From: an uncultured Neglectibacter sp.
Lineage (GTDB): Bacteria; Bacillota; Clostridia; Oscillospirales; Acutalibacteraceae
DNA length: 64,000 nt
Assembly: GCA_904419785.1 (NCBI GenBank)
Contig: CAJFSY010000006.1
Location: 62,001 to 126,000 of the forward strand
Direction of reading: 5' to 3'
The translations under genes were made by a program, and so were the position numbers. The notes beneath the pieces are model-generated. The model saw only the letters and a program-made list of their open reading frames with translations. It had not been told where the DNA came from and did no database searches. Positions 8,041 through 16,024 of the stretch are shown in pieces. Numbering within the stretch: position 1 is the first letter of the stretch; every line of letters starts with the position of its first letter.

Positions 8041-9106
8041 TGATATCGTCCTTTCCGCCCTTCAGTATGATAATCTCGTTCTTCTCCTCCAAAGCGCGGA
8101 TAATATCCACAATGCGCTGCTGGGCGGCTTCCACGTCCTTCATGCGCACATTGCTGGTAATCTCCAAGTCGTCCCGGATGCTCTGGGCCATACGGGTAGA
8201 CATGTTGGTAAACAGCTTGTTGGCCACGCCGGCATCTGCCGCCTTGAGGGCCAGCACCAAATCTCTGGGGTCGCAATCCCGCACAAACCGCTGCACAGAA
8301 CGGTCGTCCATGGAAACGATATCCTCGAACACGAACATGCGCTTGCGGATCTCGTCGGCCAGCTCCTGATCCTCTTCGGAAATTCCGTCGAAGATGTTCT
8401 TTTCGCTGGTGCGATCCAAATTGTTCATCACATCTGCCACATAGTCGATGCCGCCCACCTTTACGTCGGCGTCGGTGACGATCTGGGAGAACTTCTTGCT
8501 CATCTCCGCTTCCACGATCTTTACCGCGGCAGGAGATACACTGTCGATTTTGGCAATGCCTTCCACCACTTGCACCTGAATGCTCTCTTCCAACTGTGCG
8601 ATCACAGCGGCCGCCTTGTCGGCGTCTATGTAAGAAAGCACCAGGGCAATGGTCTGAGGCCGCTCGTTTTGCAACGCGGCAAACAAAGCTTTTACATCGG
8701 CTTTGTTCATGAAAGCGAACTGACGGTTCTTCAAAGACTTGGTGACTTTCGTCAGCAAGTCTTCGGCGGCCTGGGCGCCATACGCTTTTTCCAAAACGGC
8801 CCGGGCGTATTCCAAACCGCCTTCTGTAACCGCTTTGTTTGTCAGGCACATTTTATAGAAGTCGCTCAGGGCCTCTTCGGTCTGGTCAGAATCCAGAAAA
8901 CCCAGCCTGGCAACTTCCAGGGTAACCTGCTCTACCTCGTCAGGCTCCATATACTGATACAGTTTCGAAGCCTTATCCGCCCCCAGGGCAATGATTACCG
9001 CCGCTGCCCGTTGAGGACCGGTCATAGGTTTAGCAGGCGTTTTCTTCGCTTGTGTGGTGGCAGGGGCAACGGGCGCCTGCACTGTAGCGGCAGCGGTATC
9101 AGCCAT
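8033..9106 (-). CDS. fliG: Flagellar motor switch protein FliG
   Basis: Switch-complex subunit that contacts MotA and generates torque. It has 357 residues, with about 25 extra Ala/Thr/Pro-rich residues at the N-terminus. The MTGPQRAAAVIIALGADKAS and MEPDEVEQVTLEVARLGFL motifs of FliG_N, the middle EKNIFDGISEEDQELADEIRKRMF block and the C-terminal torque helix (VRMKDVEAAQQRIVDIIRAL) are all visible. The ATG overlaps the fliF stop by 8 nt (ATGGCTGA), which implies coupled translation at the stoichiometrically matched MS-ring/C-ring junction. Confidence 0.96.
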   Translation of the reverse strand: MADTAAATVQAPVAPATTQAKKTPAKPMTGPQRAAAVIIALGADKASKLYQYMEPDEVEQVTLEVARLGFLDSDQTEEALSDFYKMCLTNKAVTEGGLEYARAVLEKAYGAQAAEDLLTKVTKSLKNRQFAFMNKADVKALFAALQNERPQTIALVLSYIDADKAAAVIAQLEESIQVQVVEGIAKIDSVSPAAVKIVEAEMSKKFSQIVTDADVKVGGIDYVADVMNNLDRTSEKNIFDGISEEDQELADEIRKRMFVFEDIVSMDDRSVQRFVRDCDPRDLVLALKAADAGVANKLFTNMSTRMAQSIRDDLEITSNVRMKDVEAAQQRIVDIIRALEEKNEIIILKGGKDDIIA

Positions 9107-10709
9107 TCTCCCCGCCTCCCTTCAACAAGGTACGCACCATCTGCGCGGCAATTTCCGGGTTGTCCTCCGCGAACTGCCGGATATCTTTGCGCAGCTCCAT
9201 GCTCTTTTCAGTTTCCAAACTCATCACGTCAGCGCCTTCAGTAGGCTCGGGCGTGAATTCCACCGGCAACAGCACGTCTTCGCCAGCTTCCTGCTGGGCT
9301 GCCAAAGCCTGCTTTTTGTTGCGTCTGTGGATAACCAGGATCAATACGGTCAGCAAGATGAAGAACAGCAACAACGCGCCGCCTGCGGCATAGATCGCCA
9401 AAGCGGGGATCTCCCGTCCGGTAGTGCCTTCGCCGATACCGCCACCGCCATTGTTTTCCTCACTGTAGAAGGAAGAAGGCAGAATGGAAATACGGGTAGC
9501 AGCCTGTTCATCGGTGATGCCGGCTGCCCGGGCCACATGGGTACGGATAGCATTTACATCCACATTGCCTGCTGTATCGGTGTTGATACTGACAGACACC
9601 ATGCAGTCACTGATATAGCCGGCTATACGCTCTTCATGCTTTACGCTGGTGTTGTTCTGGTAATCTTCCTGGCCGGAGGTGTGGATCTCCTGCTCAGTCC
9701 CATCGGGCTGGGCCTCTTCTTCCACATAGGTGGGTAGATCCGCGTTTGTATCAGTGCCCACCGTACCGCCGGCGGTATTATCCTCACCCCGGACGATGCT
9801 GTGATCATAGACTTTACTGCCGATCAAGCCCTCGCCATTGGTGCTGCCCTGAGGCAATGTATAAGTGGTGCTGTCCTCGGTGGAACGGTTTACGTCCACG
9901 GTGCAGTTAACGCCCACTTTCACGTTCTCTTCCCCGAAGAAGGGAATCAGAACCTGCATGATCTCTGTGCGGATTTTATTGTTATTTTCCTCTTCCAGCT
10001 GTAATTTCAAAGTGGAAAGATCGTTTGTGGCCCCAATTTCTCCTGTGCTGCTGTACTGGTTGCCATAGTTATCGGAGATGGCCACGGATTCCATATCCAG
10101 GCCCTGTACGGACCGGGTCACCAAATTGCGGATGGCGGAAGCCTGTTCGTCTGTAAGCTTGGCGCCGTCTTTCATAGTGACAAACACAGAAGCGGAAGCG
10201 CCTACCACGTTTTCACTGTCCAATACGTAGCTGCGGTCCTCACCCTGGGTAATGGTGACCACCGCGTCTTTCACTCCGTCAAAGCAACGTACCACCGCGC
10301 CCAAACGGTCTTGGACCAGCATCAGGTACGCCGCGTTGCGCTCCGACTCGGTGGACAAAGCGCTCACATTGTCGTAATAAGTGGAATAGCCAAAACCCGA
10401 TTTGGGGTAGCCTTCCATGACCAGCTGGTATTTCAACTGGGTTTCCTGCTCGCTGGGCACCAACACTGTGTCGTTGTTTTCCAGTTTGTAGCTGGAAACG
10501 CCCTGCTCTTCCAAATAGCTGATCACAGCGCTCATATCCTCGCTGTTCAGCCCGGTGAACAACACGCTGTAAGGCTGGTTGTTCATCACCACAGCAACAA
10601 TGACCGCGGCGATTACCACCACTGCCACAACCGCTATAATCACTTTCTTAGATACTTTCTTGAAAAGCCCCTTGGCTTTTTCCCATATCTCTTTTACCTT
10701 ATCCCCCAA
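9099..10709 (-). CDS. fliF: Flagellar MS-ring protein FliF
   Basis: Forms the membrane MS-ring on which the motor is built. It has 536 residues. There are two membrane segments (about 24-42 and 437-460) flanking a large extracytoplasmic region with the YscJ/FliF ring-building motifs (YSVLFTGLNSEDMSAVISYL, SERNAAYLMLVQDRLGAVV). A cytoplasmic FliG-binding tail completes it. The start is TTG: an in-frame TGA lies three codons upstream and the next Met is beyond the first membrane segment. A GGTGAAGG-type site precedes it. Start confidence is moderate; identity is certain. Confidence 0.94.
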   Translation of the reverse strand: MGDKVKEIWEKAKGLFKKVSKKVIIAVVAVVVIAAVIVAVVMNNQPYSVLFTGLNSEDMSAVISYLEEQGVSSYKLENNDTVLVPSEQETQLKYQLVMEGYPKSGFGYSTYYDNVSALSTESERNAAYLMLVQDRLGAVVRCFDGVKDAVVTITQGEDRSYVLDSENVVGASASVFVTMKDGAKLTDEQASAIRNLVTRSVQGLDMESVAISDNYGNQYSSTGEIGATNDLSTLKLQLEEENNNKIRTEIMQVLIPFFGEENVKVGVNCTVDVNRSTEDSTTYTLPQGSTNGEGLIGSKVYDHSIVRGEDNTAGGTVGTDTNADLPTYVEEEAQPDGTEQEIHTSGQEDYQNNTSVKHEERIAGYISDCMVSVSINTDTAGNVDVNAIRTHVARAAGITDEQAATRISILPSSFYSEENNGGGGIGEGTTGREIPALAIYAAGGALLLFFILLTVLILVIHRRNKKQALAAQQEAGEDVLLPVEFTPEPTEGADVMSLETEKSMELRKDIRQFAEDNPEIAAQMVRTLLKGGGENG

Positions 10710-10776
10710 GTGCCTTCACCGCCGTTTCGCCCTGTAAAATGTGCCGTACTCCCAAAGTATAATCGTCCAAAACTCA

Positions 10777-11079
10777 TCACATACTAATTCTGGTTAACTC
10801 GGAATAGGCATCCATAGCTCTGTTGCGAAGCTGCACCAGCAGGTCTACGGCAGTAGAATTTTTCGTGAGGGCAATCATCAACGTAGAAGGATTGTCCAGC
10901 TGGCCGGTGGCCAAAAGATATTCTGCCTGATTTTTCTCCGCGTCGGTATCCCGCACGTTCTGAATGGCGGACTGGAACACGGAACCAAAGGGGTTTCCTA
11001 CGCCGCCGGTAGAAACAGAAGAAGTCTCGTTCCCCAACGCGGAAACAATCGGATTTAATTTCTCGATCGGTGTAATCAC
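10777..11079 (-). CDS. fliE: Flagellar hook-basal body protein FliE
   Basis: Rod adaptor joining the MS-ring to the rod; an early export substrate. It has 100 residues, the expected size. The C-terminus (STAVDLLVQLRNRAMDAYSE) and the central QAEYLLATGQLDNPSTLMIA block match FliE. The start is GTG (GTG ATT ACA CCG) behind a GGAAAGTAGGG stretch; no upstream ATG is in frame. It lies 53 bp after flgC and 67 bp before fliF. Confidence 0.92.
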   Translation of the reverse strand: MITPIEKLNPIVSALGNETSSVSTGGVGNPFGSVFQSAIQNVRDTDAEKNQAEYLLATGQLDNPSTLMIALTKNSTAVDLLVQLRNRAMDAYSELTRISM

Positions 11080-11132
11080 AAGTTTTCCCTACTTTCCAAA
11101 AATTTCTTTAAGCAATCGATGATGTCCCGCTT

Positions 11133-11594
11133 TTATCTGCCGATTTCCAAACCTTTCGCCACAACGGTCTTTAACGCATTAAAAGCCGTCACGTTGGCGG
11201 AGTAAGCCTGAGTGGCAGCCATCGCGTCGGTTGTTTCTTTCACCATGTCCACATTGGGCATGGCCACATATCCGTTTTCATCCGCGTCGGGATGAGTGGG
11301 GTCGTACACCATCTTAAGATCGGAAGGGTCTTCCACAATTGCGGTCACTTTCACGCCGCCGGCATTGCCATACCCTTCGTTAGGTACCATGCCGTTGGCA
11401 GCCTTGGCCATTACTTTGCGGAATTCATCCCGTCCTGTTTCAGCCTCGAAGACCACCATCTTCCGGCGGTAAGCTCCGCCGCCCTCTGTACGGGTAGTGT
11501 TAGAATTGGTAATGTTCTCAGAAATCACATCCAGCCGCAGCTGCTGAGCCGTCATGCCGGACACTACAATGTTCATGGAACTTAAGAAAGCCAT
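11133..11594 (-). CDS. flgC: Flagellar basal-body rod protein FlgC
   Basis: Proximal rod subunit. It has 153 residues. The N-terminal rod signature is SSMNIVVSGMTAQQLRLDVI followed by SENITNSNTTRTEGGGAYRR, and the C-terminal helix is AATQAYSANVTAFNALKTVV. ATG preceded by GGGGAGGAATAGACC. It lies 16 bp after flgB and is one of the genes defining the start of the operon. Confidence 0.95.
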   Translation of the reverse strand: MAFLSSMNIVVSGMTAQQLRLDVISENITNSNTTRTEGGGAYRRKMVVFEAETGRDEFRKVMAKAANGMVPNEGYGNAGGVKVTAIVEDPSDLKMVYDPTHPDADENGYVAMPNVDMVKETTDAMAATQAYSANVTAFNALKTVVAKGLEIGR

Positions 11595-11610
11595 GGTCTA
11601 TTCCTCCCCT

Positions 11611-11997
11611 TTATTGTCCTCTTATAGCGGTGCGAAGCGTTGACAGATCGCTGGAAATAGCGCTCATAACATATTGCAACTGATAGGAATTCCGTACCAT
11701 CTCGGCACTCTGCTCAGTCACATTCACGCCGTTGCCATCCATACGGGTAGATTCCTCGGGCTCAGTGACATAAAGCTCTTGCTCTTCCAAAACCTTTGCC
11801 GCGCTTTTGCGGGGAGTTTGGGAAGACATAGCAGCATCCAGCTTATCCCGGAAGCTCTCTTCAAACGTAACTACCTTCGCTTTATAATTGGGCGTTTCAG
11901 CATTGGCGATATTGTCTAAAATCGCTGCCTGTTTCGTCCACAAAAAGCCCATGGATTTTTCCATCATAGTCAAAGAATTACTGGAAAGAAAGTCCAT
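11611..11997 (-). CDS. flgB: Flagellar basal-body rod protein FlgB; first gene of the operon
   Basis: Proximal rod subunit. It has 128 residues. KQAAILDNIANAETPNYKAK is the conserved rod motif near the N-terminus, and MVRNSYQLQYVMSAISSDLS the C-terminal helix. ATG with GGAAGGGGAA upstream. No gene lies upstream for over 1 kb, so the operon promoter should sit within a few hundred bases. I could not identify a convincing sigma-28 (TAAA-N15-GCCGATAA) or strong sigma-A site. In many Firmicutes codY precedes flgB; it is absent here. Confidence 0.94.
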   Translation of the reverse strand: MDFLSSNSLTMMEKSMGFLWTKQAAILDNIANAETPNYKAKVVTFEESFRDKLDAAMSSQTPRKSAAKVLEEQELYVTEPEESTRMDGNGVNVTEQSAEMVRNSYQLQYVMSAISSDLSTLRTAIRGQ

Positions 11998-12860
11998 TTT
12001 TATTCCCCTTCCTGCGTAAAAAATCTCTTATCTGTCAAAAGTATTTAGCAAAAATGTATAAACGCCAAGCCACAGAAACAACAATAAGGGAGAATGCAGA
12101 TTTAAAACCCGCCCAAATTTTCCCCCGAGAAACAGAATTTTCTGAAAAGAAGCACGGTCCAAAGCAGGAAATATGCTTCCTTCTTTTTTATCTTCGACAA
12201 ATTTCTATGTTTGAACCCATAATAGTCCTTTTACTAAGCAAGTATATATCTTTTTGGGTAAAAAATCAAGTCATTTTCCATCCAGTGATAATCAAGTGAA
12301 ATATTAAATCACTCTTTATTTTTCAAAGAGCGCTCTTTTCAATTTTTAGTTATATTTTATAATAGTTTTATGTAATCATTCCACACTTTGCACGTTTAAA
12401 ACACTAATATAAGAATCCATATTACTTTTTTTTCCAAAAAGTTCTTTCATTTTCTATATTTTCCTTCCTTTTTGTTGTTTATTTAATAAAACTTTTCTTA
12501 GAATTTAACAGTTATTCCAAAAAAAAGAGTTAAAAAACCTAACTTTTCTCTATTAGTTTACGATGCAACTTTTAAAAAAAGAAATATTCTTTATATATTT
12601 TATTTATAATTTGATACTAAAAACTATATTTTTTAATTAAAAAATACCTTTTGGGCAATTATTTCTTTCTATAAACCTACACCAAAAACTAGTTTCAACT
12701 GCCAAAATCTATTTTGAGCAATTCCTTGGATACAAAAACCAGCAATCCCCCTCTTGCTGGTTAATCATTTTACATCTACAATGAAAAGGAAAATCACCAA
12801 ACCACGATCTGCTATTTATATTTCTCAAAAATGAAATCAATAAATTTTCGCAATTTTTAT
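11998..12860. other. AT-rich gene-free region between the flagellar and hyd operons
   Basis: About 860 bp with strikingly low GC compared with flanking genes, rich in A- and T-tracts and with many stops in all frames. Short open frames on both strands have no ribosome binding site and no protein-like composition. It contains a 14-bp perfect palindrome (AAAGAGCGCTCTTT, 12325-12338) that shares an arm with a CTCTTT...AAAGAG inverted repeat (12312-12330). It presumably holds the flagellar operon promoter on the minus strand, but no consensus was recognised. Confidence 0.6.
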
Positions 12861-12889
12861 TTGAAATCCCAGTATTTCTGTGGTAAAAT
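12861..12889 (+). promoter_or_regulatory. Sigma-A-type promoter of the hyd operon leader
   Basis: TTGAAA (12861-12866), a 17-bp spacer and TAAAAT (12884-12889). It faces the hydrogenase-maturation operon; transcription should start near 12896. No other promoter-like sequence is seen between it and the first gene. Confidence 0.75.
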
Positions 12890-12987
12890 AGAAAAGACTT
12901 CCCACCAGGGAAGCCGCTTGCCATAAAATAGGACCCTGACGCCAAAAACAGGATTTGAGGCGGAAGGCCGGTTAGAATGAGTTTGCT

Positions 12988-13010
12988 TCCGGGAAACTTC
13001 CCGGATTTTT
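12988..13010 (+). terminator. Attenuator terminator 1 in the hyd leader
   Basis: Seven-base stem TCCGGGA/TCCCGGA (12988-12994, 12999-13005), loop of 4, then five T residues. Confidence 0.65.
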
Positions 13011-13011
13011 C

Positions 13012-13044
13012 GCCGTGCCTTCTCAGGGTGCGGCTTTTTCTTTT
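13012..13044 (+). terminator. Attenuator terminator 2 in the hyd leader
   Basis: GCCGTGCC (13012-13019) pairs with GGGTGCGGC (two wobble pairs), followed by TTTTTCTTTT. It lies 6 bp after terminator 1. Confidence 0.65.
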
Positions 13045-13074
13045 GTTCATTCACCTTTGAAAGGAGTTTTGCCT

Positions 13075-13326
13075 GTGGAGACCAGGATCGCCGTTATCGG
13101 CATTGTGGTAGAGTCTGAACTTTCTGTGGAACCCTTAAACGAGATCCTTCATGAATACCGGGAATATATCATCGGCCGCATGGGAATCCCTTACCGGCAG
13201 AAAGGCATCAACATCATCAGTATTGCGGTGGACGCCCCCCAAGACGCCATTTCCGCTCTTTCCGGCAAAGTGGGCAAACTTCCCGGCGTCAGTTCCAAGA
13301 CCGCCTACGCGGGGGTGAAAAAATGA
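13075..13326 (+). CDS. TM1266-type iron-only hydrogenase system regulator (ACT-like)
   Basis: An 83-residue protein of the small family that accompanies hydEFG and is annotated as a putative regulator of the iron-only hydrogenase system; function is inferred from family. It shows an ACT/NikR-C-like pattern: a beta strand (METRIAVIGIVVE), a helix, YIIGRMGIPYRQKGINIISI, then KVGKLPGVSSKTAYAG. No DNA-binding domain is evident. The GTG at 13075 is chosen because AAAGGAG lies 8 nt upstream; a longer upstream frame would run through the terminator hairpins. Its stop overlaps the hydE start (ATGA). Confidence 0.85.
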   Translation: METRIAVIGIVVESELSVEPLNEILHEYREYIIGRMGIPYRQKGINIISIAVDAPQDAISALSGKVGKLPGVSSKTAYAGVKK

Positions 13327-14378
13327 ACGCCCTGCAACTGGCCGAAACACTGGCGGCCTGCCACGATTTGGAAGCCAGCCAGCTTCTTTGGCTGCTGGAG
13401 CACCGTGACCCGGATGTTTCCGAATACCTGCGGAAAGAGGCCCAAGCCGCGGCCCAGGCCCGCTATGGGAACAAAGTGTTTATCCGCGGGCTCATCGAGT
13501 TCACGAACTATTGCAAAAACGACTGCTATTACTGCGGCATCCGCAAAAGCAACCGGCAGGCCCAGCGCTACCGGCTGGATCGAGAAGATATCCTGGCCTG
13601 CTGCGACCTGGGCTACGATTTGGGCTTTCGCACCTTTGTGCTGCAAGGGGGCGAGAACCCTTGGTTCACCGACCAGCGGCTGACGGAGATCGTGAGGGCC
13701 ATCAAAGAAGCCCATCCAGACTGCGCCCTTACACTGTCGGTGGGAGAGCGGAGCCGGGAAAGCTACCGGCGCTTGAAAGAAGCTGGGGCCGACCGGTACC
13801 TGCTCCGCCACGAAACAGCTACAGACAGCCACTATCAAAAATTGCATCCCCCAGAGCTGCAACTTTCCCACCGGATGGAATGCCTTTCTAATCTAAAGGA
13901 GTTAGGATACCAGGTGGGGGCTGGGTTCATGGTGGGGTCACCCTACCAGACACTGGAGGACTTGGTGCGCGACCTGCGGTTCTTAAAGGAATTCAAGCCC
14001 CATATGGTAGGGATAGGCCCCTTTTTGAGCCAGCACGACACACCCTTCCGGGATTTCCCCAACGGTTCGGGAGAGCTTACCTTGTTCCTGCTGTCCGTCA
14101 TCCGCCTGCTTCTGCCGGAAACTTTGCTGCCCGCCACCACCGCCCTTGGCACCCTGCTGCCCAACGGCCGGGAAGCGGGAATCCTCCACGGCGCCAACGT
14201 GGTGATGCCCAATCTCTCCCCAGAGGAAGCCCGGGGGAAATACCTGCTGTATGATAACAAATTGTCTACCGGGGCGGAAGCTGCGGAAAGCTTGGAGCTG
14301 CTCCGGGAGAATTTGAGGAAGATCGGCTATGAGATCCCTGTGGCCCGCGGCGACAGCTTGATAGCCCCAGACAGATGA
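13323..14378 (+). CDS. hydE: [FeFe]-hydrogenase maturase HydE (radical SAM)
   Basis: Radical SAM enzyme that helps assemble the 2Fe subcluster of the H-cluster together with HydG and HydF. It has 351 residues. The [4Fe-4S]-SAM motif CKNDCYYC has cysteines at 64, 68 and 71. The surrounding IEFTNYC, YCGIRKSN and QGGENPWF motifs and RHETATDSHYQKLHP are family-typical. The start overlaps the regulator by 4 nt (ATGA). BioB-like proteins such as PylB are alternatives, but the hydG/hydF context settles it. No hydA is in the window, so the catalytic hydrogenase is encoded elsewhere. Confidence 0.95.
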   Translation: MNALQLAETLAACHDLEASQLLWLLEHRDPDVSEYLRKEAQAAAQARYGNKVFIRGLIEFTNYCKNDCYYCGIRKSNRQAQRYRLDREDILACCDLGYDLGFRTFVLQGGENPWFTDQRLTEIVRAIKEAHPDCALTLSVGERSRESYRRLKEAGADRYLLRHETATDSHYQKLHPPELQLSHRMECLSNLKELGYQVGAGFMVGSPYQTLEDLVRDLRFLKEFKPHMVGIGPFLSQHDTPFRDFPNGSGELTLFLLSVIRLLLPETLLPATTALGTLLPNGREAGILHGANVVMPNLSPEEARGKYLLYDNKLSTGAEAAESLELLRENLRKIGYEIPVARGDSLIAPDR

Positions 14379-14459
14379 TCGGTTCGGGCGTGTGCCCTTA
14401 CTATATAAATACCCTGACGGGGAAGATTCTCTGACCCAAAAGAAAGGATTGATTTTGTA

Positions 14460-15875
14460 ATGTACAACCCCAAATCTCTGAAAGCTGAGGAATTTATCGA
14501 CCACCAAGAAATTTTAGACACTCTGGAATACGCCGACAAAAACAAGGACAATGTGGAAGTGATCGACGCCATTCTGGAAAAAGCGCGGCTTCGCAAAGGC
14601 CTTACCCACCGGGAAGCTTCCGTCCTGCTGGCCTGCGACATTCCCGAGAAGATTCAGGAGCTCTACGCTTTGGCCGAGCAGATCAAAAAGGACTTCTACG
14701 GCAACCGCATCGTGATCTTCGCCCCTCTGTACCTGTCCAACTACTGCGTCAACGGCTGCTTGTACTGCCCCTATCACATGAAAAATAAGCACATCGCCCG
14801 GAAGAAGCTGACCCAGGAAGAGGTGCGCCAGGAAGTCATCGCTTTACAGGACATGGGCCACAAGCGCTTGGCTATCGAAGCCGGCGAGGACCCGGTGAAC
14901 AATCCCATCGAGTACATTCTGGAATGTATCAACACCATCTACTCCATCAAGCATAAAAACGGTGCCATCCGCCGGGTGAACGTGAACATCGCCGCCACCA
15001 CCGTGGAAAACTACCGGAAGCTGAAAGAAGCCGGTATCGGCACTTATATTCTCTTCCAAGAGACCTACCACAAAGAAAGCTACGAACACCTGCACCCCAC
15101 CGGACCCAAGCACAACTACTGCTACCACACCGAGGCCATGGACCGTGCCATGGAGGGCGGCATAGACGACGTGGGCCTGGGCGTGCTGTTCGGCCTGGAG
15201 CTGTACCGGTATGAGTTCGCCGGGCTGCTGATGCACGCCGAGCATCTGGAAGCCGTACACGGCGTTGGCCCCCACACCATCAGCGTGCCCCGCGTAAAGC
15301 ACGCCGACGACATCGACCCCGACGAGTTCGACAACGGCATCGACGACGAGACCTTTGCCAAGATCTGCGCCTGCATCCGTGTGGCGGTGCCTTACACCGG
15401 CATGATCATCTCCACCCGTGAGAACCAGACAGTACGCGAGAAAGTGCTGCACCTGGGCGTGTCCCAGATTTCCGGAGGCTCCCGCACCAGCGTGGGCGGC
15501 TACACCGAAGAGGAGCGCCCCCACGACACCGAGCAGTTCGATGTCAGCGACAACCGCACTTTGGACGAGGTGGTCCGTTGGCTGATGGAGATGGGATACA
15601 TCCCCTCTTTCTGCACGGCCTGCTATCGGGAAGGCCGCACCGGCGACCGGTTCATGAGCCTTTGCAAGAGCGGGCAGATTCAAAACTGCTGCCATCCCAA
15701 CGCTTTGATGACCTTGAAGGAATACCTGATGGACTACGCCGCCCCTGAGACAAAAGCCATTGGCGAAGCCCTCATTTTAAAGGAACTGGAAAACATCCCC
15801 AAGGAGAAAGTCAAAGAGATCGCCAAAGACCATTTGGAGAAGATCGAGCAGGGCATCCGCGATTTCCGCTTCTAA
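14460..15875 (+). CDS. hydG: [FeFe]-hydrogenase maturase HydG (tyrosine lyase)
   Basis: Radical SAM tyrosine lyase that makes the CO and CN ligands of the H-cluster. It has 471 residues, normal for the family. The SAM cluster motif CVNGCLYC has cysteines at 96, 100 and 103. The C-terminal auxiliary cluster motif CX2CX22C is intact (C385, C388, C411). That C-terminal motif separates it from the thiazole synthase ThiH. ATG follows AAAGGA at 11 nt. It is 81 bp downstream of hydE and co-directional. Confidence 0.97.
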   Translation: MYNPKSLKAEEFIDHQEILDTLEYADKNKDNVEVIDAILEKARLRKGLTHREASVLLACDIPEKIQELYALAEQIKKDFYGNRIVIFAPLYLSNYCVNGCLYCPYHMKNKHIARKKLTQEEVRQEVIALQDMGHKRLAIEAGEDPVNNPIEYILECINTIYSIKHKNGAIRRVNVNIAATTVENYRKLKEAGIGTYILFQETYHKESYEHLHPTGPKHNYCYHTEAMDRAMEGGIDDVGLGVLFGLELYRYEFAGLLMHAEHLEAVHGVGPHTISVPRVKHADDIDPDEFDNGIDDETFAKICACIRVAVPYTGMIISTRENQTVREKVLHLGVSQISGGSRTSVGGYTEEERPHDTEQFDVSDNRTLDEVVRWLMEMGYIPSFCTACYREGRTGDRFMSLCKSGQIQNCCHPNALMTLKEYLMDYAAPETKAIGEALILKELENIPKEKVKEIAKDHLEKIEQGIRDFRF

Positions 15876-15947
15876 GAAGCGTGACGCTGCACCCAATTCG
15901 TGCTGTGAGTTTTCCGCAAAAGCCATCGGCGCGGACATGCGTTACCT

Positions 15948-16005
15948 ATTGCGCAGCACGAGCGAAGGAAGCTGCCCCTGTCGAAACTTGCCCGAGGCGC
16001 AACCC
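15948..16005 (+). repeat. Copy of a short dispersed repeat between hydG and hydF
   Basis: The sequence shares the ordered blocks CGAGCGAAG, CCCC, ACTTGCC and GGCGCAACCC with the element at 36503-36563, with small differences between blocks. The ACTTGCC...AGGCGCA block also resembles the pyk 5'-UTR repeat on the other strand. It is non-coding and ends just before the hydF ribosome binding site. Confidence 0.5.
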
Positions 16006-16024
16006 AAAAAAGGAGGAAATTCCC

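Larger units (their letters stand above)
12896..13074 (+). promoter_or_regulatory. Structured 5' leader of the hyd operon with two tandem terminators
   Basis: The leader opens with a CTTCCC/GGGAAG hairpin (12898-12913). Next, CCTG (12934-12937) can pair with CAGG while the enclosed CGCC can pair with GGCG near 12959-12962, which would form an H-type pseudoknot. Two intrinsic terminators follow, 12988-13010 and 13012-13044, only 30 bp before the first start codon. Known riboswitch consensus motifs (TPP, SAM-I, preQ1, cobalamin, c-di-GMP, fluoride) were not recognised. This arrangement suggests antitermination control or a stable short RNA. Confidence 0.5.

Noticed and set aside
11998-12120. 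Sigma-28 promoter for the flagellar operon
   Set aside because: A GACAGATAA string near 12030 resembles the -10, but no TAAA -35 lies at 15 bp; not strong enough to annotate.
12054-12299. 81-codon plus-strand ORF in the AT-rich gap
   Set aside because: No ribosome site, and composition is explained by A/T-rich sequence.
14844-15695. 283-codon minus-strand open frame opposite hydG
   Set aside because: Val/Gly/His-rich antisense shadow; hydG motifs are unambiguous.
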